This document shows positions 25,390 to 34,228 of a stretch of DNA of 64,000 nucleotides, piece by piece (within the stretch, counting starts at the first letter, position 1; each line of letters opens with the position of its first letter). Origin of the DNA: Anaerolineales bacterium UBA2395 (lineage in GTDB: Bacteria; Chloroflexota; Anaerolineae; Anaerolineales; Villigracilaceae). The notes below the pieces were generated by a model. That model saw nothing but the letters and a program-made list of their open reading frames with translations, did not search any database and was not told where the DNA came from. The position numbers were made by a program, and so were the translations under genes. The DNA is taken from positions 1 to 64,000 of the forward strand of contig DDSH01000016.1 in assembly GCA_002343775.1 (NCBI GenBank), read 5' to 3'.

Positions 25390-25416
25390 TTCGCCCCGGC
25401 AAATCGTCGGGGCGAA
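25390..25416. terminator. Bidirectional terminator between the membrane pair and mfd
   Basis: A 9-bp perfect stem TTCGCCCCG/CGGGGCGAA with a 9-nt loop is flanked by A/T-rich sequence on both sides between converging genes. Confidence 0.8.
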
Positions 25417-25447
25417 AATTATTCAGAAAACCGGATCAGGCATCAGG

Positions 25448-28400
25448 TCAGTTCGAAGCGCCGTTCAATTGCGAAAGCACATCCAGCAGTTTTGCCGTCC
25501 AGACTTCTTCCTTCGATAATGTCACCCAATATTGACCTCTACCGCCTCTCACACCGTTGGGCAGATCAGGCAGGCGCTTCGCTTCGGACCCGTCAGTGGG
25601 CTGCGGATACTTGAGTAGAATCTGCCCCGATTCCCATCCGACCGAACTCAAACCGTTCTTCTCTGCCCGCAGCTTCACCCGCATTTGATAGAAGAGATTC
25701 TGTACCATCTCAGGCAGTCGACCGAAGCGGTCGCGGAACTCGGAGCCAAGCGCATCGAGCTCGGTCTCATCGCGCAAGTCTGCAATACGACGGTAGAGCC
25801 GCAGACGCAAGTCCTGGTCTGAGATGTAATGGGCGGGAATGCCAACAGCAAGAGGCAGGTCTACATTGACAGGAATGGAAAGCGGCAGGTTGAACGTGGA
25901 GAATGCGGCGTCCAGCTTTCCGCTTTCCACTTTTAGAACATCCGATGCAATGCGTCTGAGTCTTCGCACCGCATCTGCCAACATTCTTGTGTAAAGGTGG
26001 AATCCGACTGATTGAATAAATCCATGCTGACGCGTTCCGAGCAGTTCGCCTGCGCCGCGAATTTCAAGATCGCGCATGGCAATGGAATAGCCCGCGCCAA
26101 GTTGCGTATTTTCTGCGATCACTTCCAACCGCTGCTGCCCCTCTTGTGTGGGTGACATTTTGTTATGGCGGAAGAAATACGCGTACGCGCGCATGGCGCC
26201 ACGCCCCACGCGCCCGCGCAGCTGATACAGTTGTGCCAAACCGAAGGTATCGGCGCGGTCCACGATGAGCGTGTTGGCATTGGGAATATCCAGACCGGAT
26301 TCGATAATGGTGGTGGAAAGCAAAATATCGATCTCGGCATTGGTAAAGCGGCGCATCACAGCCGATAACTGCGCTTCATGCATTTGCCCGTGACCGATGT
26401 CGACGCGCGCTTCTGGAACAAGTTTCTCCAAATGCGCTTTCATCGCGTCAATCGTTTGCACGCGGTTGTGGACGAAGAAAATTTGTCCACCGCGTTCTAT
26501 TTCACGCAGGATGGCTTGACGAACCAAACGCGGAGAATAGGGTCCCACATGCGTGATGATGGGCAGGCGTTCTTCTGGCGGCGTGTTGAGGTTGGAGATG
26601 TCGCGGACGCCGGTGAGAGCCATGTAGAGCGTGCGCGGAATCGGCGTGGCGGTGAGCGTGAGCACATCCACTTCGGTGCGCAGTTTCTTGAGGTGCTCCT
26701 TGTGCGTCACACCGAAGCGCTGTTCTTCGTCAATGACCACCAAGCCCAAATCTTTGAAAACAACATCAGACGAGATGAGGCGATGCGTACCGATGATGAT
26801 ATCGACCTCGCCCACCGAGAGTTGATGCAAAATTTCCGTCTGTTCGCGCGGGGTGCGGAAGCGCGAGAGCATTTCCACTTTGACCGGGAATGCCGCGAGA
26901 CGCTGCGAGAAGGTTTCGAAATGCTGCTGCGCCAGAACCGTCGTCGGCACGAGCACTGCCACCTGCCTGCCGCTCATCACGGCTTTGAAGGCGGCACGTA
27001 AAGCGACTTCCGTTTTGCCATAGCCCACGTCACCACACAAAAGTCGATCCATCGGGCGGGCGCGTTCCATGTCGCGCTTGATATCCACGATGGCGCGTTT
27101 TTGATCTTCGGTTTCGACGTAGGGGAAACTATCTTCGAGTTCCTTTTGCCAGGCGGTGTCAGGAGAAAAAGAGAATCCTTCTACCACTTGCCTACGCGCA
27201 TACAAGTCAAGCAGGTCTTCGGCAACCTTTTGCACCGCTTCCTTGACACGCGACTTGGTCTCTGCCCAAGCCTGCCCGCCGAGATTATCCAAGGTCGGCT
27301 TTCCGCCATCCGCGCCGACATACCGAGTGAGCCGATCCGCTTGATGGACGGGGACATAGAGAATGTCGCCGCGCTCATACTCCACGGTGAGATACTCTCG
27401 CTCATGCCCGTCCAACTGTCGCTGGATGAGACCCGCGAAACGCCCGATGCCATGATCGACATGCACCACGTAATCCCCCACTTGCAAGTCCGCGTACAAC
27501 GATTCAGGCGTATCCGCAGTTTGACGCTGGCGTGTGCGCGGCTGCGGGCGTTCCCAGCCAAAGACTTCGGAGTCAGTGATCAGATGAATGCGAGATTGGG
27601 GATCGATAATTGGTAATTGCGGGTTGAGCGTAAAGCCTTCGGAAAGAGAGGCTTCGGTGAATTCAAGATTCGGATGCTCGGACGTGGGGTAATGTTCAAA
27701 CCACAACTCACGCAACCGCTGTGCCTGACGAGAGACGATGAAGACCCGTTCACCGCCATCCACAATTGGAGCGAGATAATCAATAAAAGGTTTGAGCCGT
27801 CCGCCAAAGCGTTCATCGTGACCAAAACACGCCGATAATGAATCCTCTGATCCCTCAATCTCCAATCTCTCTTCACTTGTCGAATGTCCCAACTCGATAA
27901 ACGGTTTTTCATGCAGCTCATCAAACAACTCAGACCACGGCACATACGGCACAGGGAAACTCTCCGCCAGCGTGCCTTCCTTAATGCTCTCCTGCCGGAA
28001 CTTGACCGCCTGCTCTTCCACTTCATTCGCCATCGCTTCAATGAGACTGATGTCATCCACCAGCACAAGCGTTTGTAGCGGAAGATAATCGAGCAAGGAA
28101 GCGGGCTGCTGATGAAGCAGCGGGATATGAAATTCAGAGAGTTGCGTTTCTGTGTCGGTCGTGTCGGCTAGGAATTCGCGTGACGGCGTAATCAGAACCG
28201 ACTCGCGTTTTTCGAGCGTACGTTGAGTCGCCGGGTCAAAACTGCGGATGGTTTCGATCTCATCGCCAAAGAAATCGAGCCGCACAGGATTAAGTTCAGT
28301 GGGCGCCCACACATCGAGGATGCCGCCACGCCCGGAGAACTGACCCGGCTCCAGAACCGTGTTGACACGCTGGTAGCCGATCCGCGCCCACTCGCGCATC

Positions 28401-28879
28401 AAGGCGTCGGGTTGGCTGGTCTGGTTTACTGACAGTTTTTTGCACGCTTTGAGAAAGTCCCGCCGCGGCAGGGTGCGCGTCATCAACGAACGGACGGATG
28501 CGACGATGATCGGGGGTGTTTCCGGTTTGGGAGTAAATGGTAAGTGGTACGAGGAAAGTACAGTGAGCGTTTGCAGGCGTTCGCGGCGAGTGGTGACCCC
28601 CCAGGCGGCTTCTTCATAGAAGAGCGGATTCGGCTCCGCAAACAGGAAGCGCGGCGACTTGACCCAGAACCCCAACTCATCGAACATCGCCAGCGCGTGG
28701 TCGGCGCGGTCAGTGATGAACAGGATGGGCTGGGTCACATTCGCGTGGAGGGCGGCAAGGATGGGCAAACGCGCAGACCGTGGAAGTCCCAGTCCTGAGA
28801 TCGGTTTGCGCGCGGCAAGATCGCTCGACAGGCGCTGGTATGGAGGCAGGGCACGAAGGTGTTGGAGGAGAGGTTGCAT
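25448..28879 (-). CDS. mfd: Transcription-repair coupling factor
   Basis: Removes RNA polymerase stalled at DNA damage and recruits UvrA. The 1143-residue product has the UvrB-like N-terminal module, the RNA polymerase-interacting domain beginning with LQVGDYVVHVDHGIGRFAGL, and the translocase with GDVGYGKTEVALRAAFK, VIDEEQRFGVTHKE, LTLTATPIPRTLYMAL and LIVDRADTFGLAQLYQLRGRVGR. The C-terminal domain follows. The gene fits uvrB nearby. The pth gene starts upstream on the same strand with an 84-nt gap. Confidence 0.98.
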   Translation of the reverse strand: MQPLLQHLRALPPYQRLSSDLAARKPISGLGLPRSARLPILAALHANVTQPILFITDRADHALAMFDELGFWVKSPRFLFAEPNPLFYEEAAWGVTTRRERLQTLTVLSSYHLPFTPKPETPPIIVASVRSLMTRTLPRRDFLKACKKLSVNQTSQPDALMREWARIGYQRVNTVLEPGQFSGRGGILDVWAPTELNPVRLDFFGDEIETIRSFDPATQRTLEKRESVLITPSREFLADTTDTETQLSEFHIPLLHQQPASLLDYLPLQTLVLVDDISLIEAMANEVEEQAVKFRQESIKEGTLAESFPVPYVPWSELFDELHEKPFIELGHSTSEERLEIEGSEDSLSACFGHDERFGGRLKPFIDYLAPIVDGGERVFIVSRQAQRLRELWFEHYPTSEHPNLEFTEASLSEGFTLNPQLPIIDPQSRIHLITDSEVFGWERPQPRTRQRQTADTPESLYADLQVGDYVVHVDHGIGRFAGLIQRQLDGHEREYLTVEYERGDILYVPVHQADRLTRYVGADGGKPTLDNLGGQAWAETKSRVKEAVQKVAEDLLDLYARRQVVEGFSFSPDTAWQKELEDSFPYVETEDQKRAIVDIKRDMERARPMDRLLCGDVGYGKTEVALRAAFKAVMSGRQVAVLVPTTVLAQQHFETFSQRLAAFPVKVEMLSRFRTPREQTEILHQLSVGEVDIIIGTHRLISSDVVFKDLGLVVIDEEQRFGVTHKEHLKKLRTEVDVLTLTATPIPRTLYMALTGVRDISNLNTPPEERLPIITHVGPYSPRLVRQAILREIERGGQIFFVHNRVQTIDAMKAHLEKLVPEARVDIGHGQMHEAQLSAVMRRFTNAEIDILLSTTIIESGLDIPNANTLIVDRADTFGLAQLYQLRGRVGRGAMRAYAYFFRHNKMSPTQEGQQRLEVIAENTQLGAGYSIAMRDLEIRGAGELLGTRQHGFIQSVGFHLYTRMLADAVRRLRRIASDVLKVESGKLDAAFSTFNLPLSIPVNVDLPLAVGIPAHYISDQDLRLRLYRRIADLRDETELDALGSEFRDRFGRLPEMVQNLFYQMRVKLRAEKNGLSSVGWESGQILLKYPQPTDGSEAKRLPDLPNGVRGGRGQYWVTLSKEEVWTAKLLDVLSQLNGASN

Positions 28880-28963
28880 TAGTTAAAAAGGATTCGAGAC
28901 TGGAGATTTAGGGAAAAAGAAAGAGGAGAGTATGCTTGCAACTGTTCACTACGTTCCGAACCT

Positions 28964-29548
28964 CTACTCTCGAATCTCGCCGTTGTACTTATTCATTGCC
29001 GCATTCAAGCCGTTCTCCACGAATTCGATGGCGGCGTCACTTGCACGGGTGAGGAGTTCGGGCAGGAGTTTGAGTTCGTCCTTCGAGAAATTTTGCAGGA
29101 CGTAATCTTTCGGGTCCATGCGCCCAGGCGGACGCCCAATGCCGAGGCGCAGGCGCGGAAAGTCTTTGGTGCCGAGCAGTTCGATGGTATTCGCCATGCC
29201 GCGCTGACCGCCCGGTCCGCCAGTGGGACGGATGCGAATCGTGCCGTAAGGCAGGTCAAGGTCGTCATGGGCGACGATCAGATGCGAGTGGGGAATCTTG
29301 TAGAAGTGCAAAAGTCCCTGCACAGAATGACCGGAGAGATTCATATACGTCTGCGGTTTGGCGAGGATGAGTTTTGTCTCCTTGAATAAACCGGAGGTGA
29401 CGATGGCTTTTGATTGCACTTTCATGCCGCGCGCGCCGATCCGTTCTGCCAGATGGTCAATGAGCATGAAGCCAAAGTTGTGGCGGGTGTCTTTGTATTC
29501 ACGCCCCGGGTTGCCGAGACCGATGATGAGGTAGGGTTCTTGATTCAT
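28964..29548 (-). CDS. pth: Peptidyl-tRNA hydrolase
   Basis: Releases peptides from peptidyl-tRNA that dropped off the ribosome. The 194-residue product has the conserved GLGNPGREYKDTRHNFGF with the catalytic His23, KPQTYMNLSG, HDDLDLPYG with the active-site Asp, and GGPGGQRGMANTIELLGTKDFPRLRLGIG. Length and motifs are normal. It lies upstream of mfd in the same direction, as in many Gram-positive bacteria. Confidence 0.97.
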   Translation of the reverse strand: MNQEPYLIIGLGNPGREYKDTRHNFGFMLIDHLAERIGARGMKVQSKAIVTSGLFKETKLILAKPQTYMNLSGHSVQGLLHFYKIPHSHLIVAHDDLDLPYGTIRIRPTGGPGGQRGMANTIELLGTKDFPRLRLGIGRPPGRMDPKDYVLQNFSKDELKLLPELLTRASDAAIEFVENGLNAAMNKYNGEIRE

Positions 29549-29579
29549 GTGTCAGGTTCCAAGTGTCGGGAATCAGGTT

Positions 29580-30185
29580 TCAGGAGTTTTTGCGCAGACG
29601 AAGGATGAGCGAAAAGAACAAAAAAACCACAAGGATGAAAAGCGCGCTTTGCCAAAAAATGGTCAGGATGGAAGCGGTTGTCAGAGATGCGGGGTTGGCA
29701 GGCAAGGGCGTAGAGGTTGGATAAGAGATGGCAGGGGTTGCAGTTGATTGGGCTGGCGCTCCGGGTGTTTCGTTCAAAGGTTGAAAATCGAAATCCTGCA
29801 AAGTCGGCGGGACGGTTGCTGTGGGAAGCGGTTCGTCGTTGCGGATTTTCAGGTCGCTGACAAGGGCGTCTTGAAAGGTGCCGTCCTGAAGGAAAACCCG
29901 CAGCCGCAGGGTGTAGTCGCCGTCGGTGATGGAGGTTGTGTCCCAGACGGTAAGGGCGAAATCCGCTGTCGGCTGGGGAAAGGTCTGGATGATGAACCAG
30001 TTTCCGCCGGAGTCCGAAGCGTTCGAGGCAAAGGTGAACGCCAATTCGGCAGAGGCGAAGTTCGGGGTGTCCATCCTGCCTTGAATCTGAACCTGCCCGC
30101 GCAGCGTCTCGCCGTTTTGCGGGGCGGTGAGGGCGACCGGTGCGTCCTGAAAAAGCAGGAGGAGAGTCAAAAAGACCTTGAGCAT
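29580..30185 (-). CDS. Secreted C-terminally anchored protein with Ig-like domain
   Basis: I do not recognise a named family. The 201-residue product has a short N-terminal signal (residues 1-14), a beta-rich domain at about 15-120 that begins APVALTAPQNGETLRGQVQIQG and continues with WDTTSITDGDYTLRLRVFLQDG (the pattern of Ig-like repeats in surface proteins), a Pro/Thr-rich linker (about 120-170), and a C-terminal helix (about 173-195) followed by Arg/Lys residues. This places the domain outside the cell, anchored at the C-terminus. It is upstream of pth with a 31-nt gap. Confidence 0.65.
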   Translation of the reverse strand: MLKVFLTLLLLFQDAPVALTAPQNGETLRGQVQIQGRMDTPNFASAELAFTFASNASDSGGNWFIIQTFPQPTADFALTVWDTTSITDGDYTLRLRVFLQDGTFQDALVSDLKIRNDEPLPTATVPPTLQDFDFQPLNETPGAPAQSTATPAISYPTSTPLPANPASLTTASILTIFWQSALFILVVFLFFSLILRLRKNS

Positions 30186-30353
30186 GGCAACCGTTAAGTT
30201 TACTATGAAGGTGGAAGCCGGTCAAATTTTTTCTCATTTTGGCTTATTTTTGAGGTGAATCTTGTTTTGAAATGTGGAAGCAATTCTCGAATGGGGTTTT
30301 TTCTGGTAAACTCTACCCGTCCAAAACATTAAGTATTTGCTCCAGGAGACCCT

Positions 30354-30728
30354 ATGGCACCATCCCGCGCTGAACAAATCGTGGAACGTCTTCGCAATAT
30401 GCAAGCCGCCGCGCCCGATATCGAAGCCTCTGCCGTTGTTTCGGTGGATGGGTTGATCATGGCTTCTGCCCTGCAACAGGGTGTGGAGGAAGACCGTGTG
30501 TCGGCGATGTCTGCAGCGATGCTGAGCCTTGGCGAACGCATCTCAGGCGAGTTGGGGCGCGGTGTGCTGGAACAGGTTTATATCAAAGGCGATAAAGGTG
30601 CGATCATCCTCACTGCCATCGGCGAGGAGGCAGTCCTCACCGCCATGGCGCGTCAGGAAGCAAAGCTCGGCATGATCTTCCTCGAAATGCGGCGCGCGTC
30701 TGAAGATTTGGTCAAACTGGTCGGATGA
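30354..30728 (+). CDS. Roadblock/LC7 domain protein
   Basis: Roadblock/LC7 proteins bind and regulate small Ras-like GTPases such as MglA. The 124-residue product is one domain: EIASAVVSVDGLIMASAL-like strand (read as EASAVVSVDGLIMAS), a helix with MSAAMLSLGERISGEL, VYIKGDKGAIILTAIGEEAVLTAMA, and a final helix. The AGGAGA site is 7 nt upstream. No GTPase gene is in the window, so its partner is unknown. It ends in a strong terminator before pyrG. Confidence 0.88.
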   Translation: MAPSRAEQIVERLRNMQAAAPDIEASAVVSVDGLIMASALQQGVEEDRVSAMSAAMLSLGERISGELGRGVLEQVYIKGDKGAIILTAIGEEAVLTAMARQEAKLGMIFLEMRRASEDLVKLVG

Positions 30729-30767
30729 AGCGCAGGAAATCCTTCGACACTCGATAAGGTAACCCCG

Positions 30768-30804
30768 GAATGGGGAGGGCAGAACGCCCTCCCCATTCTC
30801 TTTG
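30768..30804 (+). terminator. Terminator after the roadblock gene
   Basis: A perfect 13-bp stem (30768-30780 with 30786-30798) with a 5-nt loop is followed by TCTTTG. It separates the gene from pyrG. Confidence 0.75.
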
Positions 30805-30889
30805 TATATTTACCCTCACCCCCTACCCCTCTACCACTTCGTGGCACACGTCCCAAGAGGGAGAGGAGAGTTTTTCAGGAGAAGAACGA

Positions 30890-32500
30890 ATGGCAACAAA
30901 GTATTTATTTTTTACCGGTGGCGTGGTTTCGTCCGTTGGGAAGGGCGTGACGGCAGCGGCAACCGGTTTGCTCCTCAAAGAGCGTGGATTCAAAGTGGCG
31001 GTTCAAAAACTGGACCCATACATTAACGTGGACCCTGGCACGATGTCGCCGTATCAGCATGGCGAGGTGTACGTGCTCGATGACGGCGCAGAAACGGACC
31101 TCGATCTGGGTCACTACGAACGCTTCATTGACATCCGCCTGAGCCGCGTCAGCAACTTTACAACGGGGCAGGTCTACGCGGAGATCATCGCGAAGGAACG
31201 TCGCGGCGACTATCTTGGTGGGACGATCCAGGTCATTCCACATATTACCAATGAGATCAAACGCCGCATCGGGCTGGTGGAAAAAGAGACCGGCGCGGAG
31301 ATCGTCATCCTCGAAGTCGGCGGCACGGTGGGCGATATCGAATCGCAGCCGTTCCTTGAAGCGCTGCGCCAACTCCGCAACGAGGTGGGACGCGAGAACT
31401 GTCTCTTCATCCATGTGACCTGGCTGCCGACCATCGGCGCGACAGGCGAGATCAAGACCAAACCCACGCAGCATTCCGTGGCGGCGCTGCGTTCCATCGG
31501 TATTTCACCCAACGTCATTATTGCGCGCGCCGATCAAGACATTGACCAGGGCCTGTGCGACAAGATTGCCCTGTTCTGCGATGTGGAAAAGAATGCGGTC
31601 ATCCCGATGAAGACTGCCAGCGTGCTGTACGAAGTGCCATTGCTATTGGAAGAACTCGGCGTGGGCGACTTGATGCTTGGCAAGCTCGGCTTGAAAGCCT
31701 CCCGCCAGCCAGACATGCGCCCGTGGAAAAAATTGGTCGAGGATGTTAAGAAAGAAAAGCCAACCGTCAATGTGGCGCTGGTCGGAAAGTATGTCGAGTT
31801 GCAGGATGCCTACATGTCGGTGCGCGAGGCGTTAAAACATGCTGCGCTCGCCAACAGTGTGGAAGTGTCCATCAGCTGGGTTCATTCCGCTGATCTTGAA
31901 AAAGACAAAGGGTGGGAGATCATTAAAAAAGCGGATGCGGTTCTCGTGCCCGGCGGGTTCGGTTCGCGCGGGGTGGAAGGAAAGATCCTAGCGGCACGGT
32001 ATGCGCGCGAGAACAAAATTCCTTATCTTGGGTTGTGCCTTGGGATGCAGGTCATGTCCATCGAATTCGCCCGCAATGTGCTGGATCTGGAGGAAGCCAA
32101 TTCCTCAGAGTTTGACCGCGCAACAGAACACCCCGTCATTGACCTGATGCTCGACCAGCGCTCCATCACCGACATGGGCGGGACGATGCGCCTCGGACTC
32201 TACCCGTGTCTGCTTCAACAGGGGACGAAGGCTGGCAACGCCTATGGCGTTCCCAGCGTGGACGAGAGACATCGGCATCGGTTTGAGTTCAACAACGCAT
32301 ACCGTGAGCGCTTTGAGAAGCATGGCATGGTCTTTTCCGGTCTTTCTCCCGACGGGCGTTTGGTGGAGATCATCGAATTGAAAGACCACCCGTATATGGT
32401 TGCCAGCCAGTTCCACCCTGAGTTTTTATCGCGCCCGATGAAACCCCATCCATTGTTCGTAGGTTTGCTGAAAGCGGCGAAGGAACGCGCCAGGAATTAA
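30890..32500 (+). CDS. pyrG: CTP synthase
   Basis: Makes CTP from UTP, ATP and glutamine. I start it at ATG 30890, where the homologous sequence begins (MATKYLFFTGGVVSSVGKG) and a CAGGAGAAG site precedes; the longer frame adds 40 unrelated residues that overlap the upstream terminator. The 536-residue product has the synthase domain with KLDPYINVDPGTMSPYQHGEV and GGTVGDIES, and the class I glutaminase domain with the nucleophile Cys in LGLCLGMQVMSIE and the His/Glu pair in QFHPEF. Length is normal. Confidence 0.98.
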   Translation: MATKYLFFTGGVVSSVGKGVTAAATGLLLKERGFKVAVQKLDPYINVDPGTMSPYQHGEVYVLDDGAETDLDLGHYERFIDIRLSRVSNFTTGQVYAEIIAKERRGDYLGGTIQVIPHITNEIKRRIGLVEKETGAEIVILEVGGTVGDIESQPFLEALRQLRNEVGRENCLFIHVTWLPTIGATGEIKTKPTQHSVAALRSIGISPNVIIARADQDIDQGLCDKIALFCDVEKNAVIPMKTASVLYEVPLLLEELGVGDLMLGKLGLKASRQPDMRPWKKLVEDVKKEKPTVNVALVGKYVELQDAYMSVREALKHAALANSVEVSISWVHSADLEKDKGWEIIKKADAVLVPGGFGSRGVEGKILAARYARENKIPYLGLCLGMQVMSIEFARNVLDLEEANSSEFDRATEHPVIDLMLDQRSITDMGGTMRLGLYPCLLQQGTKAGNAYGVPSVDERHRHRFEFNNAYRERFEKHGMVFSGLSPDGRLVEIIELKDHPYMVASQFHPEFLSRPMKPHPLFVGLLKAAKERARN

Positions 32501-32506
32501 GAAAAC

Positions 32507-32531
32507 AGAGACCTCCGGAACGGAGGTCTCT
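32507..32531. terminator. Bidirectional terminator between pyrG and an Ig-like gene
   Basis: An 11-bp perfect stem (32507-32517 with 32521-32531) with a GAA loop lies between converging genes. The minus-strand side is followed by GTTTTCTT. Confidence 0.8.
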
Positions 32532-32606
32532 TGCATATGTGATTTGGAATCCCGAAGATTCCACGTCCGTCGGAGTTTGCGACAGTAGAATTTTCAGGCT
32601 CCTTTG

Positions 32607-33311
32607 CTATTTTTGCACAACGACCGTCAATGCAAGGGTAGCACCGAAGGCATTGATGCCATCTGTGAAGCGCCAATAGGCGGTGTAGGTTCCTTCTTTT
32701 TGCGGAGCGGTGACGATCACGGATAGTTCCGCCCACTGCCCGGGGTTGACGATCTTCCCAAGCTTGTTCCATGATGAATCAAAGTAAGGGTCGTTGACAA
32801 TGGATAGGGTATATACATACTTCCAGTCGCAGGTGCCAGTGTTTTCGACCTTCCATGTTTTGACGAAATCTTCGCCCGGCGCGACAACCGTCCCGCTTGG
32901 GTAATTCACATCGCGAACGAAGGCAAGGTTGTTACAGCCGTATCCCAATGAACCTGAGTTTACGGTGGCGGTCGGCAGGGTTCCGGTGATAGACGGTGTC
33001 AGCAATATAGGAGCCGGGGTGAATGTGTAGAAAACAAACGTTGGGGTCCATGCAGCTGGTTGTGGCTGGGTATTGGCAACTGTGGATGTGGGGAGGAATG
33101 TATTTGTCGGGAGTGGTGTATTCGTGCTGAGGGGTGTCGGCGTGACCATGGCGGTCTGGGTCTCGAAGAATCCTGATACCATCGTTCCAACGGCAAGGGT
33201 CATAAAGGCATCTTCGGTGGTGATTTGTTCTTCCGGTTCGGCACTGCCGCAAGCGGAGAGGATCACCACCACAAGCAACAGGATCGTCAGATTTTTTCGA
33301 TTATGTTTCAT
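32607..33311 (-). CDS. Lipoprotein with NBR1-type Ig-like domain
   Basis: The 234-residue product has a lipoprotein signal with lipobox LSAC (Cys20), a Thr/Pro-rich linker with repeated TPLPTNT-like motifs (about residues 55-110), and an NBR1-like Ig domain at about 120-230: DVNYPSGTVVAPGEDFVKTWKVENTGTCDW, NPGQWAELSVIVTAP and YTAYWRFTDG. It aligns with the domain of the protein at 10753-11490 (the KTWK...NTG/NGSCxW pattern) and is a paralog. Probably surface exposed; function is unknown. Confidence 0.75.
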   Translation of the reverse strand: MKHNRKNLTILLLVVVILSACGSAEPEEQITTEDAFMTLAVGTMVSGFFETQTAMVTPTPLSTNTPLPTNTFLPTSTVANTQPQPAAWTPTFVFYTFTPAPILLTPSITGTLPTATVNSGSLGYGCNNLAFVRDVNYPSGTVVAPGEDFVKTWKVENTGTCDWKYVYTLSIVNDPYFDSSWNKLGKIVNPGQWAELSVIVTAPQKEGTYTAYWRFTDGINAFGATLALTVVVQK

Positions 33312-33402
33312 TCAGAGAACCTCACTTTTGTCCGTAATAGACGAGGTTCATTATAAAAGAAAATAACAGTTCAGATTCGATCCGCTTGGTCGGCAAGCAT
33401 GT

Positions 33403-34083
33403 CTACCCAAATCCTTTTGGCACCTCGGCGTAGACTCCACGCATGGTGTCGGGCAGTTCGCTGGCGAGGGCAAACATCACACGGTCCATAAGCGCAAGCG
33501 GAGTCTCGCCAGGTTTGGGGAGGATTGGCGGAAGAATCTTGATGATGACAGGATTCCGTCTGGGGAAGCGTTTGAAAAAGTTATCGGTGCCGACCACTGC
33601 CATGGGGACGATGGGACAGTTTGCGTCGAGAGCGAGGCGGGCAGAGCCGGTTTTGGCAACGCCGAGTCCCTTGCCTTTGGAGCGGGTCCCTTCGGGGAAC
33701 ATGCCAAGCACTTGTCGGTTTTCCAACACACGCGCAGCATGACGAAGCGCCCATTCATCCTTTTCGCCGCGATAGACGGGAAATGCACCCAGATCGCGGA
33801 TGGCGGCTTCAAAGATGGGAATCTTGAATAAGCTGGCTTTGCCCATGAAGAAGATGGGACGCGGAATGCTCAGCTGCATGGGGATCACGTCGAAATTGGT
33901 GACGTGGTTGGCAGCCAGAACCACCGCCCCATCGGTGGGCAGGTTTTCGACACCCTGAACATCCAATTTCATAACGAGTTTGAAGATGCTGCCCAGCAAA
34001 AAAACAACGGACTTTCGAAACGGGGTAGATCGAAACGAGAAATGTAATCGTTCTCGAGGGTCAAAAAACGCAGTTTCAGACAA
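33403..34083 (-). CDS. plsC: 1-acyl-sn-glycerol-3-phosphate acyltransferase (PlsC type)
   Basis: Acylates lysophosphatidate to phosphatidate in phospholipid synthesis. The 226-residue product has acyltransferase motif I NHVTNFD (HX4D), motif III FPEGTRSKGKGLG, and IVPMAVVG (motif IV) at the usual spacing. A hydrophobic N-terminal segment (about residues 23-36) anchors it at the membrane. Exact acyl specificity cannot be told. It is divergent from eno. Confidence 0.88.
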   Translation of the reverse strand: MSETAFFDPRERLHFSFRSTPFRKSVVFLLGSIFKLVMKLDVQGVENLPTDGAVVLAANHVTNFDVIPMQLSIPRPIFFMGKASLFKIPIFEAAIRDLGAFPVYRGEKDEWALRHAARVLENRQVLGMFPEGTRSKGKGLGVAKTGSARLALDANCPIVPMAVVGTDNFFKRFPRRNPVIIKILPPILPKPGETPLALMDRVMFALASELPDTMRGVYAEVPKGFG

Positions 34084-34165
34084 GATTTTCCTCTCACAAG
34101 GTTTGGGATTATACTTGAAGCAGGTATGGAGACCAGACGGTCAATTCCACCTAACATTCCAATTC

Positions 34166-34204
34166 AAAACCAGTCTAGATGATTCAAAAATAGGGTCTGG
34201 TTTT
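34166..34204. promoter_or_regulatory. Inverted repeat in the eno leader
   Basis: AAAACCAG (34166-34173) and CTGGTTTT (34197-34204) form an 8-bp inverted repeat about 25 nt before the eno ATG. It may be a leader hairpin or operator. A TATACT sequence at 34110-34115 is a possible -10. Confidence 0.3.
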
Positions 34205-34228
34205 AGATAATAACCCCAGGAGTACAAA

